From NCBI GenBank assembly GCA_002427605.1, contig DIRT01000022.1, positions 1 to 43,462 on the forward strand: a DNA stretch of 43,462 nt. The letters run 5' to 3'. How positions within the stretch are numbered: position 1 is the first letter of the stretch; every line of letters begins with the position of its first letter. Positions 33,611 through 41,909 of this stretch are shown here, piece after piece. The position numbers were made by a program, and so were the translations under genes. Source of the stretch: Bacteroidales bacterium UBA5429. GTDB taxonomy: Bacteria > Bacteroidota > Bacteroidia > Bacteroidales > WCHB1-69. Under the pieces are notes generated by a model. That model did no database searches, was not told the DNA's origin, and saw only the letters and a program-made list of their open reading frames with translations.

Positions 33611-34264
33611 ATGAAATCTTTTTTCAACCTCAACTCCGGTGAGACCACCGCGGCGATCACATTGATGATCCTGATCTTACTCCTCATTCTCTATCGATTA
33701 TTCGCTACCCATCCGCTTCCTAAGGAGAGTATTCCCGATTACTTTTTAGAATTAATCAGCGACTGTAAAAAAGCAAAGCGTGATTCTATTGATGATCTTT
33801 CTTCTTTTAATGATACAATAAAAAAGGGGGGAGGAAAGCCAAAGCAGCTGGAATATGAAATCGTGAAGCTCAATCTCAACCTCTGCGATACTAACGAGAT
33901 TAAGGGTATTCCTCTTTTTGGAAGTGCCCGCGCTCAAAAATTGGTAGCTTATCGTGACCGTTTAGGAGGGTTTCACAAGATGGAGCAGATTCACGAAATC
34001 TTTGTCCTTCAGTCGATTGAAATCCCATTTATGGAGAAATATTTCTATATCAATCCGGGAGAGATCAAAAAGATACCGATTAACAGCATCAGCTATCAGG
34101 ATTTAAAACAACACCCCTATTTTGATGCCTATTTAGCCAAGCAGGTAATCAAATACAGAGAAACCAAAGGCAGAATCGAAAACATAGAACAGTTCCGGGA
34201 AGCCACCAGAGCCTACCAGAGCCTGATTGAGAAGGTAACGCCGTATTTGGATTTTGAGCAGTAA
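33611..34264 (+). CDS. membrane-anchored helix-hairpin-helix (ComEA-like) protein
   Basis: This 217-residue protein has one membrane helix near the N-terminus (about 13-33) and a polar linker. Two HhH-type segments follow: LNLNLCDTNEIKGIPLFGSARAQKLVAYRDRLGGF (split about 95-130) and INSISYQDLKQHPYFDAYLAKQVIKYRETKG. Such proteins may bind DNA outside or at the membrane, like ComEA, but no competence genes lie nearby. It starts 53 bases after the MetS-like gene. Its stop codon touches a palindromic repeat (34264-34279), so the end of the core region coincides with a repeat. Confidence 0.8.
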   Translation: MKSFFNLNSGETTAAITLMILILLLILYRLFATHPLPKESIPDYFLELISDCKKAKRDSIDDLSSFNDTIKKGGGKPKQLEYEIVKLNLNLCDTNEIKGIPLFGSARAQKLVAYRDRLGGFHKMEQIHEIFVLQSIEIPFMEKYFYINPGEIKKIPINSISYQDLKQHPYFDAYLAKQVIKYRETKGRIENIEQFREATRAYQSLIEKVTPYLDFEQ

Positions 34265-34279
34265 CAGGTCGCGACCTGT
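34264..34279 (+). repeat. palindrome ACAGGTCGCGACCTGT
   Basis: This is a perfect 16-base inverted repeat identical to the core at 16452-16467. It begins on the last base of the HhH stop codon and is followed by CATTACAATCGG, like the flank of the 16342-16362 hairpin. Confidence 0.8.
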
Positions 34280-34309
34280 CATTACAATCGGATTTTGGAA
34301 TAAAAAAAA

Positions 34310-34434
34310 GGCGGAAGGCGGAAGGCGGAAGGCGGAATGAATCCAATTACGAATTACGAATTACGAATTACGAATTACGGAACGATAAATTTTAATTGAA
34401 CGCAGCTGTAGAGACGCAATGCCTTGCGTCTCTA
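34310..34434 (+). repeat. composite module copy 3
   Basis: About four units of GGCGGAA, GAATGAATCC, then five exact units of AATTACG (34345-34379), AAATTTTAATTGAACGC, CTGTAGAGACGCAA, a four-base loop and TTGCGTCTCTA. The 11-base hairpin arms are perfect (34409-34419 with 34424-34434). The module order equals copies 1 and 2. The gap 34265-34561 holds nothing else recognisable apart from A/T-rich DNA. Confidence 0.78.
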
Positions 34435-34561
34435 TATAGATAATAGAAAAGAAAACGAAATTATTTTGAACATAATTAAAAATATCACATAACACCATTA
34501 CCAATATCAAAAAAAATAATATATTCGCAGTGTCAAACCGATCCATAATTCCGACATAACA

Positions 34562-34894
34562 ATGGTAAAAAAAATCACCTTCATATTAGCAATCATTATT
34601 ATTATTGAAACCATTGAACAATGTGATGAAGCATTTGACAGTTTAATGACCCGTATGGGAACAGAAGGTGAATCTATAACTTGGGGAGAAGAGAGAACAG
34701 CGATGAAGACCACTCCATTCATTTACTTAAAAAGTGAACAATATATTGTTTTTTGTAAATTACATTGTGAACATAAAAATCAGTTTTGGGATGAATTTAA
34801 ACAGCTTGTAGAAAAAGAGTTCAAAACAGAAAAATATAAAATCATAACAGCAGGGTGCGGTGGACCATTGCAATTTAAAACAAATGGAGAGTAA
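34562..34894 (+). CDS. small protein with N-terminal hydrophobic segment, unknown
   Basis: This 110-residue protein has a hydrophobic isoleucine-rich start (residues 4-17, IIIIIE) that may be a signal or anchor. It has four cysteines (in EQCDEA, VFCKLHCEH and TAGCGGP). I recognise no family. The upstream region is repeat rich and lacks a clear promoter, apart from a weak TATATTCG near 34520. It could be a functional orphan gene or a remnant. Confidence 0.45.
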   Translation: MVKKITFILAIIIIIETIEQCDEAFDSLMTRMGTEGESITWGEERTAMKTTPFIYLKSEQYIVFCKLHCEHKNQFWDEFKQLVEKEFKTEKYKIITAGCGGPLQFKTNGE

Positions 34895-34920
34895 AACTAT
34901 TAAGACTGAAAATGGGATAA

Positions 34921-34959
34921 AAAATTCAGCTGTCAAGGAATACTTGACAACTTGGAAAT
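34921..34959 (+). pseudogene. relic of a second RhuM-family gene
   Basis: The segment translates as KNSAVKEYLTTWK before a stop. It matches ENSVVKEYLRT of the RhuM gene 280 bases downstream, and the DNA is nearly identical over about 30 bases (AATTCAG, then TGTCAAGGAATACTTGA). Nothing else of the gene remains, so it looks like debris of an older copy or of a duplication. Confidence 0.55.
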
Positions 34960-34980
34960 AAAAAACAACACGTCACACAT

Positions 34981-35001
34981 TTCTAATTTCTAACTTCTAA
35001 T
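34981..35001 (+). repeat. TTCTAAT heptamer array upstream of RhuM
   Basis: Three heptamers TTCTAAT, TTCTAAC, TTCTAAT in a row, ending nine bases before the RhuM start codon. Confidence 0.65.
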
Positions 35002-35010
35002 TACAAAACT

Positions 35011-36039
35011 ATGCTACCAACAAAATCTAACAGTGAAATCCTTCTCTACCAAACGGATGATGGAGAATTAAAAATCCAAGTTCGTTTGGAAAACGAAACT
35101 GTATGGCTCACCCAAGCGGATATGGTTGTATTATTCCAGACCACAAAACAAAACATAAGCCTGCACATAAGAAACATCTTTGACGAAGGAGAATTGGATG
35201 AAAATTCAGTTGTCAAGGAATACTTGAGAACTGCCTCAGATGGAAAAAATTACAACACTAAACATTACAACTTAGATGTTATCATATCCGTAGGTTATAG
35301 AGTTAAGTCGCTGAGGGGCACACAATTCCGGATGTGGGCAACCGAACGTTTACGGGAGTACTTAATTAAGGGCTTTACCATGAACGATGACTTATTGAAA
35401 CGTGGAGGAGGTTACTTTGAAGAGCTACTTGAAAGAATTCGGGATATTCGTTCATCTGAAAAGCTATTTTATCGAAAAGTGCTTGAAATATACGCCACAA
35501 GTATAGACTATGATCCACGAGCAAAAATAACCCAGAAATTCTTCCAAATAGTTCAAAATAAGCTGCATTGGGCTGCTCACGGTCACACAGCTGCCGAAAT
35601 TATTTTCCAAAGAGCCAACGCTCAACTACCCTTTATGGGATTAACTTCTTTTAAAGGTAGAAAACCCACCAAACAGGATATTAATGTTGCTAAAAATTAC
35701 CTCACCGAAGAGGAGTTGGCAGTATTAAACCGCTTAGTTTCAGCATACTTAGATATTGCTGAAATCAACGCTATGCAACGTAAACCTATGTACATGAAGG
35801 AGTGGATTGAAATATTGGACGGGTTCATTAAAATGAGTCGTCAAGATGTATTAACACACGCTGGAACAATTTCAGCAGAAATAGCTCAACGCAAAGCGTT
35901 AGTAGAATATGAAACCTATAAAGAAAAAACTGAAATGGAACTTTCAGAAGTGGAAAAACAGTTTATTGCAAGCATAGAACAAGCGAATAAAAAGTTAAAA
36001 AGCAGAAAAGAAAGCAATGATAACAAAAGTGAATCCTAA
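35011..36039 (+). CDS. RhuM-family protein
   Basis: This 342-residue protein matches the virulence RhuM family. The N-terminal DNA-binding-like region has ETVWLTQADMVVLFQTTKQNISLHI, a nearby EGELDENSVVKEYLRT, and HYNLDVIISVGYRVKSLRGTQFR. The C-terminal part has FFQIVQNKLHWAAHGHTAAEII and ends in a charged coiled coil. First named from Salmonella, RhuM genes are scattered in genomic islands, and the biochemical function is unknown. It lies in the repeat-rich accessory part of the window beside a relic of another copy, which fits horizontal spread. Confidence 0.9.
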   Translation: MLPTKSNSEILLYQTDDGELKIQVRLENETVWLTQADMVVLFQTTKQNISLHIRNIFDEGELDENSVVKEYLRTASDGKNYNTKHYNLDVIISVGYRVKSLRGTQFRMWATERLREYLIKGFTMNDDLLKRGGGYFEELLERIRDIRSSEKLFYRKVLEIYATSIDYDPRAKITQKFFQIVQNKLHWAAHGHTAAEIIFQRANAQLPFMGLTSFKGRKPTKQDINVAKNYLTEEELAVLNRLVSAYLDIAEINAMQRKPMYMKEWIEILDGFIKMSRQDVLTHAGTISAEIAQRKALVEYETYKEKTEMELSEVEKQFIASIEQANKKLKSRKESNDNKSES

Positions 36040-36118
36040 ATTTGAAAATGAGGGGGAAAATGAAGATAAGCTGGAAAAAATCAAGATTATTGAACGAAAA
36101 TTTGAATATTATGAATAA
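36017..36118 (+). CDS. possible 33-residue charged peptide overlapping RhuM 3' end
   Basis: An ATG inside the end of rhuM opens a frame of 33 residues, MITKVNPKFENEGENEDKLE and onward, rich in Glu and Lys. It could be a small gene or the shifted tail of an older, longer RhuM. There is no homology support. Confidence 0.2.
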   Translation: MITKVNPKFENEGENEDKLEKIKIIERKFEYYE

Positions 36119-36124
36119 AAAATG

Positions 36125-36146
36125 ATTTCGGATTTCGGATTTCGGA
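36125..36146 (+). repeat. ATTTCGG heptamer array
   Basis: Three exact ATTTCGG units in tandem, 10 bases before copy C of the 66-bp element. Confidence 0.75.
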
Positions 36147-36156
36147 TTTTTTTGCC

Positions 36157-36222
36157 GAGTGGGGCGAAAACATAACAATAAAGAAAAACATAATCTGCCC
36201 CCTTATTTTTTTATTTCAAAAA
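36157..36222 (-). repeat. 66-bp dispersed element, copy C
   Basis: On the minus strand it runs TTTTTGAAATAAAAAAATAA, GGGGGCAGATTATG, a T-rich middle, and TTTTCGCCCCACTC, followed by GGCAAA. It is closest to copy B through the middle but shares its right flank with copy A. Confidence 0.7.
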
Positions 36223-36288
36223 GAAGAAAAAGAAATAAGAAGTAAAGGTGAAGGATGAAGACAAACGTATAAATATAAAAATAATATC

Positions 36289-37347
36289 ATGAAAAGATTG
36301 ATCATTATTGCATTTTGGGTGATTGCCTGTTTCGCACAGGCACAAGAATTGCCTTCAATACCCTCCAATGGGTTTGCTTTTCCTTTGGGAAGTAAATTTA
36401 CGATCAAACTAATTCCTACGGAGGCGGGGTATTACGACTATTCCGTAATCGCTTTTGAGCCTTTTCAAGAGATCGTGGATACGTACGAAAAGGAGCACTT
36501 GTTTGAAAAAGAAGGGGAAGAGAACAGTATCGTTTGTTATTTCTGTCTGGGGACCCACGGAGAAACGGAGGAAGAGATGGATAAAAATATGAAAATACTC
36601 CTGATTTTTAAGAGCTATTCAAAAGAATTATTAAGCTACACTTCTGAAATTCAAAGAGAGGAAGATGGAGAATATGAAGAAACTTCCAATGTAGGTGCAT
36701 TCCCCGGTGTATTGATGACAGAAATGTGGCCCTATATGATCTACTCTATTGGGTTAAGGAATTTTAGAAATTTTGGCACTGATCCGAAAGACCCGGTAAT
36801 CGTTGGGGTTGATAAAGGGAATCAGATTTCAGTAAAGAAAATGGAAAAAATTTTCCATCAACGGTTTCAGTACGTTTTATCTCATATAGGGCAACTGCAG
36901 TTCAATGACATAGTTGCAAAAGAAGAGGAATGGGGTGGCGTTGATAATACTCCGGATCATAAGGTTAGTGTGGGAGAATCATACTATCCCAACCCCAATC
37001 AATTCATTATGGATACATATAGAGAATATTCTTACAAAAGTTCCCTGATTGAGCACTCTGCCGGATACCACGCAACAAAAGAAAACGGATTGGTCAGAGT
37101 TGTTTTCCTTGAATGGAGTGAACCGTTTTTGGTTGCTGAAGAACTGGAGGATAAAGTTCTTGAAACATTCCAGGATCATCTGCTATTTCTGGAAAATATG
37201 ATTGTAAAAGAAGCCGGAAATTATATCGATTACCAAGATAAAGAAAATCATATAACCAGAATTTGGAAAACAGAAAGTGGAGTTACAATTCACCTGGAAC
37301 ACATGAAAAATTATAGTGGGATAAGAATGGTGATTTATAAGGAGTAG
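36289..37347 (+). CDS. secreted protein of unknown function
   Basis: This 352-residue protein has a clean signal peptide (MKRLIIIAFWVIACFAQAQ). The mature part has no family I recognise. It is acidic, has an isolated CYFC pair (about residues 84-87), and contains three regions of alternating strands that suggest a mixed alpha/beta fold. The helicase gene begins one base after its stop, so the two are likely co-transcribed, although an exported protein and a cytoplasmic helicase are an odd pair. Confidence 0.6.
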   Translation: MKRLIIIAFWVIACFAQAQELPSIPSNGFAFPLGSKFTIKLIPTEAGYYDYSVIAFEPFQEIVDTYEKEHLFEKEGEENSIVCYFCLGTHGETEEEMDKNMKILLIFKSYSKELLSYTSEIQREEDGEYEETSNVGAFPGVLMTEMWPYMIYSIGLRNFRNFGTDPKDPVIVGVDKGNQISVKKMEKIFHQRFQYVLSHIGQLQFNDIVAKEEEWGGVDNTPDHKVSVGESYYPNPNQFIMDTYREYSYKSSLIEHSAGYHATKENGLVRVVFLEWSEPFLVAEELEDKVLETFQDHLLFLENMIVKEAGNYIDYQDKENHITRIWKTESGVTIHLEHMKNYSGIRMVIYKE

Positions 37348-37348
37348 A

Positions 37349-39919
37349 ATGGATGGAGGAAATATGAACATAACAAAAGAATTTATACCTACAGAAGAAC
37401 AAAAGAGAATTCTTGACATAAAAGAGGGTTTGCATCTTGTACTTGCACCTCCGGGTAGTGGAAAAACGGAACTTTTGGCACAACGTGTTTACAATGCCAA
37501 AGATGATGGTTATCAAGATAGTGATATTATTTGTCTTACTTTTACTAATCGTGCAGCTAAAGGGATGAATGAGCGAATAGATGAAAAGTATCCAAACAAT
37601 GAAATAATTATAGGTAATATACACCACTTTTGTTCAACTTTTCTTTTTAAAAATAAAATTATTCCGTTAAATACAAGTATTTTAGATGAAGAAGAAGCGG
37701 ACCAATTAATTGAAGAATTTAAGAAAGAATTTAGTTATCCCCCGAAAAAAACAAAAATTTATAATCCCGAATTGATAAAACTGGCAACTTACGAAAAACA
37801 AAAAAAATTGGGATTCTCAGAAAGCATTTTAATAGTGCCAAAATATGATGAAATTCCTGATCTATCTAGTGCGAAGAGAGTTTGTGAGGCATATAACGAA
37901 GAAAAAGCGAAAAACAATTACCTGGATTTTGATGATTTGTTGACATTATCGTATTATTACTTAAAACATGACAATAAACAGAAGTTTATATATTCACAAT
38001 TCAAATGGGTACAAGTAGATGAAGTGCAGGACTTAAATCCTTTGCAATGGGCTATCATAGAAGAAATCAGTGCCCCAGATTCGTTGGTTGTTTATTTTGG
38101 CGACTACGAACAGGCAATTTTTTCGTTTATGGGTGCCAAATTGGATTCTTTACATAAAATAGAAAGTATCTGCAAAAACAACCCCAAAAACGGCGTTCAC
38201 AATTTAGTTAAAAATTTTCGCTCTCCATCCTATTTATTAGATATTTATGTAAAATACGCCGAAACTCATTGGACCCCAACCTGGAAAAAAAGACCTGTAC
38301 CCAATATTCAAGCAAATGCACCTGAAAATAGCTTGCGACTTTTTGAAATAAATGGAACTATTGAGCATGAAGCAGTATATATTGTAAGTTCAATCATTCC
38401 TAATCTTATTCAAAATGATGACAGAACGGCAATATTAGTACGTTTTAACAACTCTGCCGATACTATAAGCGATATGCTAAAAATAAAGCAAATACCGCAT
38501 TTTAAGATCTCAGGCTTTGACTTGTTCCGGAGAAAATCAGTAAAGGGACTCATGGCATTCTTTTCCATTTACAATAATGAGTATGACCGCATTTCATGGG
38601 CAAGAATCTTTTATGAGTTTGGAGTTATTGAAACATTAAAAAATAGCAGAGCCTTTATTCATGAACTAAACAGCAAAGGCATCACTCCTATTGATATTTT
38701 GAAATACAATGGTACGTTTTCGAGATTAAATGATTTTTTTGATGTTTTTGAAAATGGAGAAATGATCATTTTTGACACGGAAACAACAGGACTTGATAGC
38801 GAAAATGATGATATTATCCAGATAGCAGGAATCAAAATCTTAAATGGAAAAATTAAAGATACATTTGAAATTTATATCAATACTGACAAAGATATTTCCG
38901 AATCGGAAAAGACTCATCATATTTCAAAAGAGCAATTATCTCAATATGGTGTTTCTCACGAAAAAGGATTGTCGGATTTCATAGAGTTTATTGGAAACGA
39001 CGCTCTACTTGTAGCACACAATATCGGCTATGATTTTAACATATTAAAACATAATCTTCAACGTTATTGTGGAAAATCACTCACCGATTATTGTAAAAAA
39101 CAATATGACTCCATAACTATCGCCAAACTTATATATCCTAATTTTGCCTCCTACAAGTTAAAGGACTTATTAGAATTTCTCCAAGTTGAAGGTATCAATT
39201 CTCACAACGCATTAGATGATGTGAAAGCTACCTTTAATTTGATAAAAAAATTAAATTCTGATTTTAACACCAATCTGAAATCGGCTCAAAAGGAATTTAT
39301 TTCAAACTTAGAAAATCGGTTAATTTTTAATAAATTTATTACCAGATTTAAAGAGTTATATTCTGTAATCGAAGATCATTTGGAAAAACATATATCACTG
39401 AATCAAGTAACTAAATATTATTTTGATTATTACAAAAATAGATTTGCACCAAAAGATGAAAAAATAAGAGAGCAATGGATAATTAGATGGGAACATGAAA
39501 TGTACGAAATTGACAAACTTTTGAAGCATTTTAATTTTTATACTAACAAAAAAGAAAGTCTAACTTTACACCAAAAAATTGACAAATATATTCCGGAATA
39601 CAGGAAGTTTAAAGAATCAGACTTATATCTTGGAACAGAAAAAATTGTTGTTTCAACTGTTTATAAAGCAAAGGGATTGGAATTTGAAAACGTAATTGTG
39701 GCAGAAGCAACAGATGATGTCTATCCTTGCTTGTGGATTTTACAAAACCCAACTCATAAACAAATAGAGGAACGCATTCTAGAAGATGCACGCACATTTT
39801 ATGTAGCCATGACAAGATCTAAAAAAAGGTTATATATCACTTCACATACACGTTCACCATACAGACACCCTAAAAAACAATCAGAATTTATAAAATGTAT
39901 TTCAGGTTATTTTGAATAA
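37349..39919 (+). CDS. UvrD-like SF1 helicase with inserted DEDDh exonuclease domain
   Basis: The protein is 856 residues long. Helicase motifs are Q motif PTEEQKRIL, Walker A APPGSGKTELL (about 33-43), motif Ia ICLTFTNRAAKGM, Walker B VQVDEVQDLNPLQW (about 222-235), and motif III YFGDYEQAIFSFMGA. Motif IV is LVKNFRSPSYLL (about 286-297). Between these and the last motifs sits a complete DnaQ-type exonuclease (about 470-640): IIFDTETTG, VAHNIGYDFNIL and HNALDDVKA supply the D, E, D, H, D set. Motifs V (STVYKAKGLEFENVIV, about 767) and VI (FYVAMTRSKKRLY, about 817) follow. It should unwind DNA and degrade single strands 3' to 5'. Repair or anti-phage defence are both possible. M6 at 37364 is an alternative start with GGAGGA just upstream. 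Confidence 0.88.
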   Translation: MDGGNMNITKEFIPTEEQKRILDIKEGLHLVLAPPGSGKTELLAQRVYNAKDDGYQDSDIICLTFTNRAAKGMNERIDEKYPNNEIIIGNIHHFCSTFLFKNKIIPLNTSILDEEEADQLIEEFKKEFSYPPKKTKIYNPELIKLATYEKQKKLGFSESILIVPKYDEIPDLSSAKRVCEAYNEEKAKNNYLDFDDLLTLSYYYLKHDNKQKFIYSQFKWVQVDEVQDLNPLQWAIIEEISAPDSLVVYFGDYEQAIFSFMGAKLDSLHKIESICKNNPKNGVHNLVKNFRSPSYLLDIYVKYAETHWTPTWKKRPVPNIQANAPENSLRLFEINGTIEHEAVYIVSSIIPNLIQNDDRTAILVRFNNSADTISDMLKIKQIPHFKISGFDLFRRKSVKGLMAFFSIYNNEYDRISWARIFYEFGVIETLKNSRAFIHELNSKGITPIDILKYNGTFSRLNDFFDVFENGEMIIFDTETTGLDSENDDIIQIAGIKILNGKIKDTFEIYINTDKDISESEKTHHISKEQLSQYGVSHEKGLSDFIEFIGNDALLVAHNIGYDFNILKHNLQRYCGKSLTDYCKKQYDSITIAKLIYPNFASYKLKDLLEFLQVEGINSHNALDDVKATFNLIKKLNSDFNTNLKSAQKEFISNLENRLIFNKFITRFKELYSVIEDHLEKHISLNQVTKYYFDYYKNRFAPKDEKIREQWIIRWEHEMYEIDKLLKHFNFYTNKKESLTLHQKIDKYIPEYRKFKESDLYLGTEKIVVSTVYKAKGLEFENVIVAEATDDVYPCLWILQNPTHKQIEERILEDARTFYVAMTRSKKRLYITSHTRSPYRHPKKQSEFIKCISGYFE

Positions 39920-39936
39920 GGAGAATAAACTAAAAA

Positions 39937-40074
39937 ATGAAACAGCTTTTTCTAATCATATTGACATTGCTGACGTTTCAGGCAGGAGCACAGACTGTAA
40001 GACCCGAAATCGATACTTTAGTGATGAAAATCGCCGAAGGTAACGTACTTGAATCGGAGCATATAGAAATATGA
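39937..40074 (+). pseudogene. signal peptide plus stub of a secreted protein
   Basis: A 45-residue frame starts with a good signal peptide (MKQLFLIILTLLTFQAGAQ) and runs only 26 further residues before TGA. No continuation is visible in other frames before the next gene. It looks like the 5' remnant of a larger secreted protein, though a short secreted peptide cannot be excluded. It begins 18 bases after the helicase stop. Confidence 0.4.
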
Positions 40075-40183
40075 AATACAAATTACGAACCTAAAAAAAG
40101 TCGAAATTCGAAAGTATTTAAAGAATAAAAGTAGAATTAAATAAAATAATCAACTTTTAACATAACTCTTTGATAATTAAACA

Positions 40184-40204
40184 ATTCTAAATTCTAAATT
40201 TTAA
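40184..40204 (+). repeat. ATTCTAA heptamer array upstream of the TPR gene
   Basis: Three heptamers ATTCTAA, ATTCTAA, ATTTTAA, ending five bases before the start codon at 40210. Confidence 0.65.
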
Positions 40205-40209
40205 TTGCA

Positions 40210-41613
40210 ATGAAAAAAATAAGCCTATTATTCACAATTTTTCTCCTCTGTTCATTTTTATTGAATGCACAAAGTAGAGATGCAAAAAAGATAAAAAAAA
40301 TGCTGGACGAGGAGCAGTATGAACAGGTTTTGGAGTACAAATCCAAAAAAGAGCATCGCCTGGATGGTAAATCTTTGTTTTACAAAGGGGTTTCAGCCTA
40401 CAATTTATCTCAAGACGAAAAAGCAAACCAATATTTTAGCATGTCTGTTGCTAAAGATCCAACCGATGCTGTGGCACATTACTACAAAGGATTGACTGAA
40501 TTCTACTTAAAACAGTATAGAGATGCGATTGCCAGCTATGACAAGGCGATACAAATCACTGACACTATATCGGAATTTTACGAAGCAAAAGGAGATGCCT
40601 ATTCAAAGCTTGGAGATTTCGATTCTGCAGTGGAATATTTTAAATAGGCAATGCAATATACAGATTGTAGTAAGGATGTTTATACTTCATTAGCATACGC
40701 TTTTAGTGGAGTTGGATTACTTGACAGTGCACTCTATTACTACGAGTTTGCCTTGATTATATTGGACCCTGAGGATAGAATGTATCGAATCGCTTCTAAC
40801 AATATTGGGATTCTGTATCGTATGACAGAACAATACGAAAAATCTATCGCGGCTTACAAACAACATATTGCTATGTTTCCGGATGATTACGCAGTAATGA
40901 TGGAATGTATTCAAAATATGTTAAAATATGAAGAAACTGAGGAATACCTTGTGTATTTAAAAAAACTATACGAAGCAAGAGAAAACGGCGATTTGCCTGC
41001 GGATTTATCTGATATGATTTACTTTACCACTTTTCAGTGGGAGGAGTACCTCATTGTGGCGTGTGAATTGTTTGAAGAAGAGGATTCTCCAATTTTCCCA
41101 TGCAAATACAAATACGTTGCCATTGACAATGATGACAATGTTCCATTCTGGATTCAGTTAGAAAAAGAAACTATTTCCGGTGAGGAGTTGCACAGACTCA
41201 AACTTGTGAAAAAAGATTCGTTATTTGTTTATTCAAACTTTGAGTATACAGGTAAAAACCATCATAGAACATTGACCCATGCCGTGCTGCAAATATTGAA
41301 CAATGAAGTGGCACCAGACACAATCATTGCGCCTTATAGAGAATGGGTTAAGCAAGCTCTGGCTCAAAAATATGACGTTACAAAGTTGGAAAATGATGGT
41401 TCTTCTTTCGAAAAAGCGATCAAAGTGAACAGTGTTACCGAGGAGTATGAATGGTTGAGAAAATATTATCCCGATTTTGAGATAATTTCCCAAGGACTCT
41501 ATTTCGAAAACAACATTCCGTATGATGTGTTATTAATTATCGTTGATGGCGTTGAAAAGAAAGTGCACTTCGAAATTTCAAGTTTTTTCGGCAAGTTTTT
41601 GCTTGATGAATAG
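40210..41613 (+). pseudogene. secreted TPR-repeat protein split by an in-frame TAG
   Basis: The first part (145 residues) has a signal peptide (to about LLNAQ, residue 20) and tetratricopeptide repeats such as AVAHYYKGLTEFYLKQYRDAIASYDKAI. A TAG at 40645-40647 stops it inside a repeat (DSAVEYFK, stop, AMQYTDC). The same frame then continues for 321 codons, with more TPRs (DVYTSLAYAFSGVGLLDSALYYYE, QYEKSIAAYKQHIAMFPDD) and a C-terminal domain with VVxGVEKKVHFE-like end. Removing the stop gives one 467-residue protein with regular repeat phase, so CAG-to-TAG mutation is the simplest reading. The intact relative is probably a periplasmic scaffold protein of unknown role. Confidence 0.72.
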
Positions 41614-41645
41614 GAGTATTGCTCTCCTCTTTTCTTTGATTTATT

Positions 41646-41706
41646 TTTTTGGAAATAAAAATAAAAGGGGGATTTTGATTTCGGATTTCGGATTTCGGAT
41701 TTCGGA
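41646..41706 (+). repeat. partial 66-bp element followed by ATTTCGG heptamers
   Basis: TTTTTGGAAATAAAAATAAA and GGGGGATTTT match the left end of the 66-bp element, which then breaks off into four ATTTCGG units (41678-41706). This suggests the array replaced or truncated the element. Confidence 0.55.
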
Positions 41707-41761
41707 ATTTTGGTATTGAGTTTTTTTTATATAATCCATTGATATTTAATTATTTATATTA

Positions 41762-41827
41762 TTTTGAAATAAAAATAATTGGGGGGCAGAATAGGTGTTC
41801 CATTTTAGCTTTTCTATTTCCCCACTC
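41762..41827 (+). repeat. 66-bp dispersed element, copy D
   Basis: It begins TTTTGAAATAAAAATAATT, continues GGGGGGCAGAATAGG and ends CTATTTCCCCACTC. The right flank TAGAATTTATT resembles that of copy B. It is the same length as copies A and C. Confidence 0.7.
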
Positions 41828-41860
41828 TAGAATTTATTCCTTTTAGGATATGCAGGATCC

Positions 41861-41889
41861 AATTACGAATTACGAATTACGAATTACGA
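41861..41889 (+). repeat. AATTACG heptamer array
   Basis: Four exact AATTACG units, 20 bases upstream of a -7 promoter element. Confidence 0.78.
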
Positions 41890-41909
41890 GAAAATCCGAA
41901 TTTTTTCTT

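Noticed and set aside
33559..33642. Short frame starting ATGAACTCATATTATC
   Set aside because: It overlaps the start of the HhH gene in another frame, is 27 codons long and has no feature of a protein.
15292..40647. Alternative genetic code with TAA or TAG read as Gln
   Set aside because: Many intact genes end in TAA or TAG at family-typical lengths (the aldolase ends TAG TAG, the second glycosyltransferase ends TAG).
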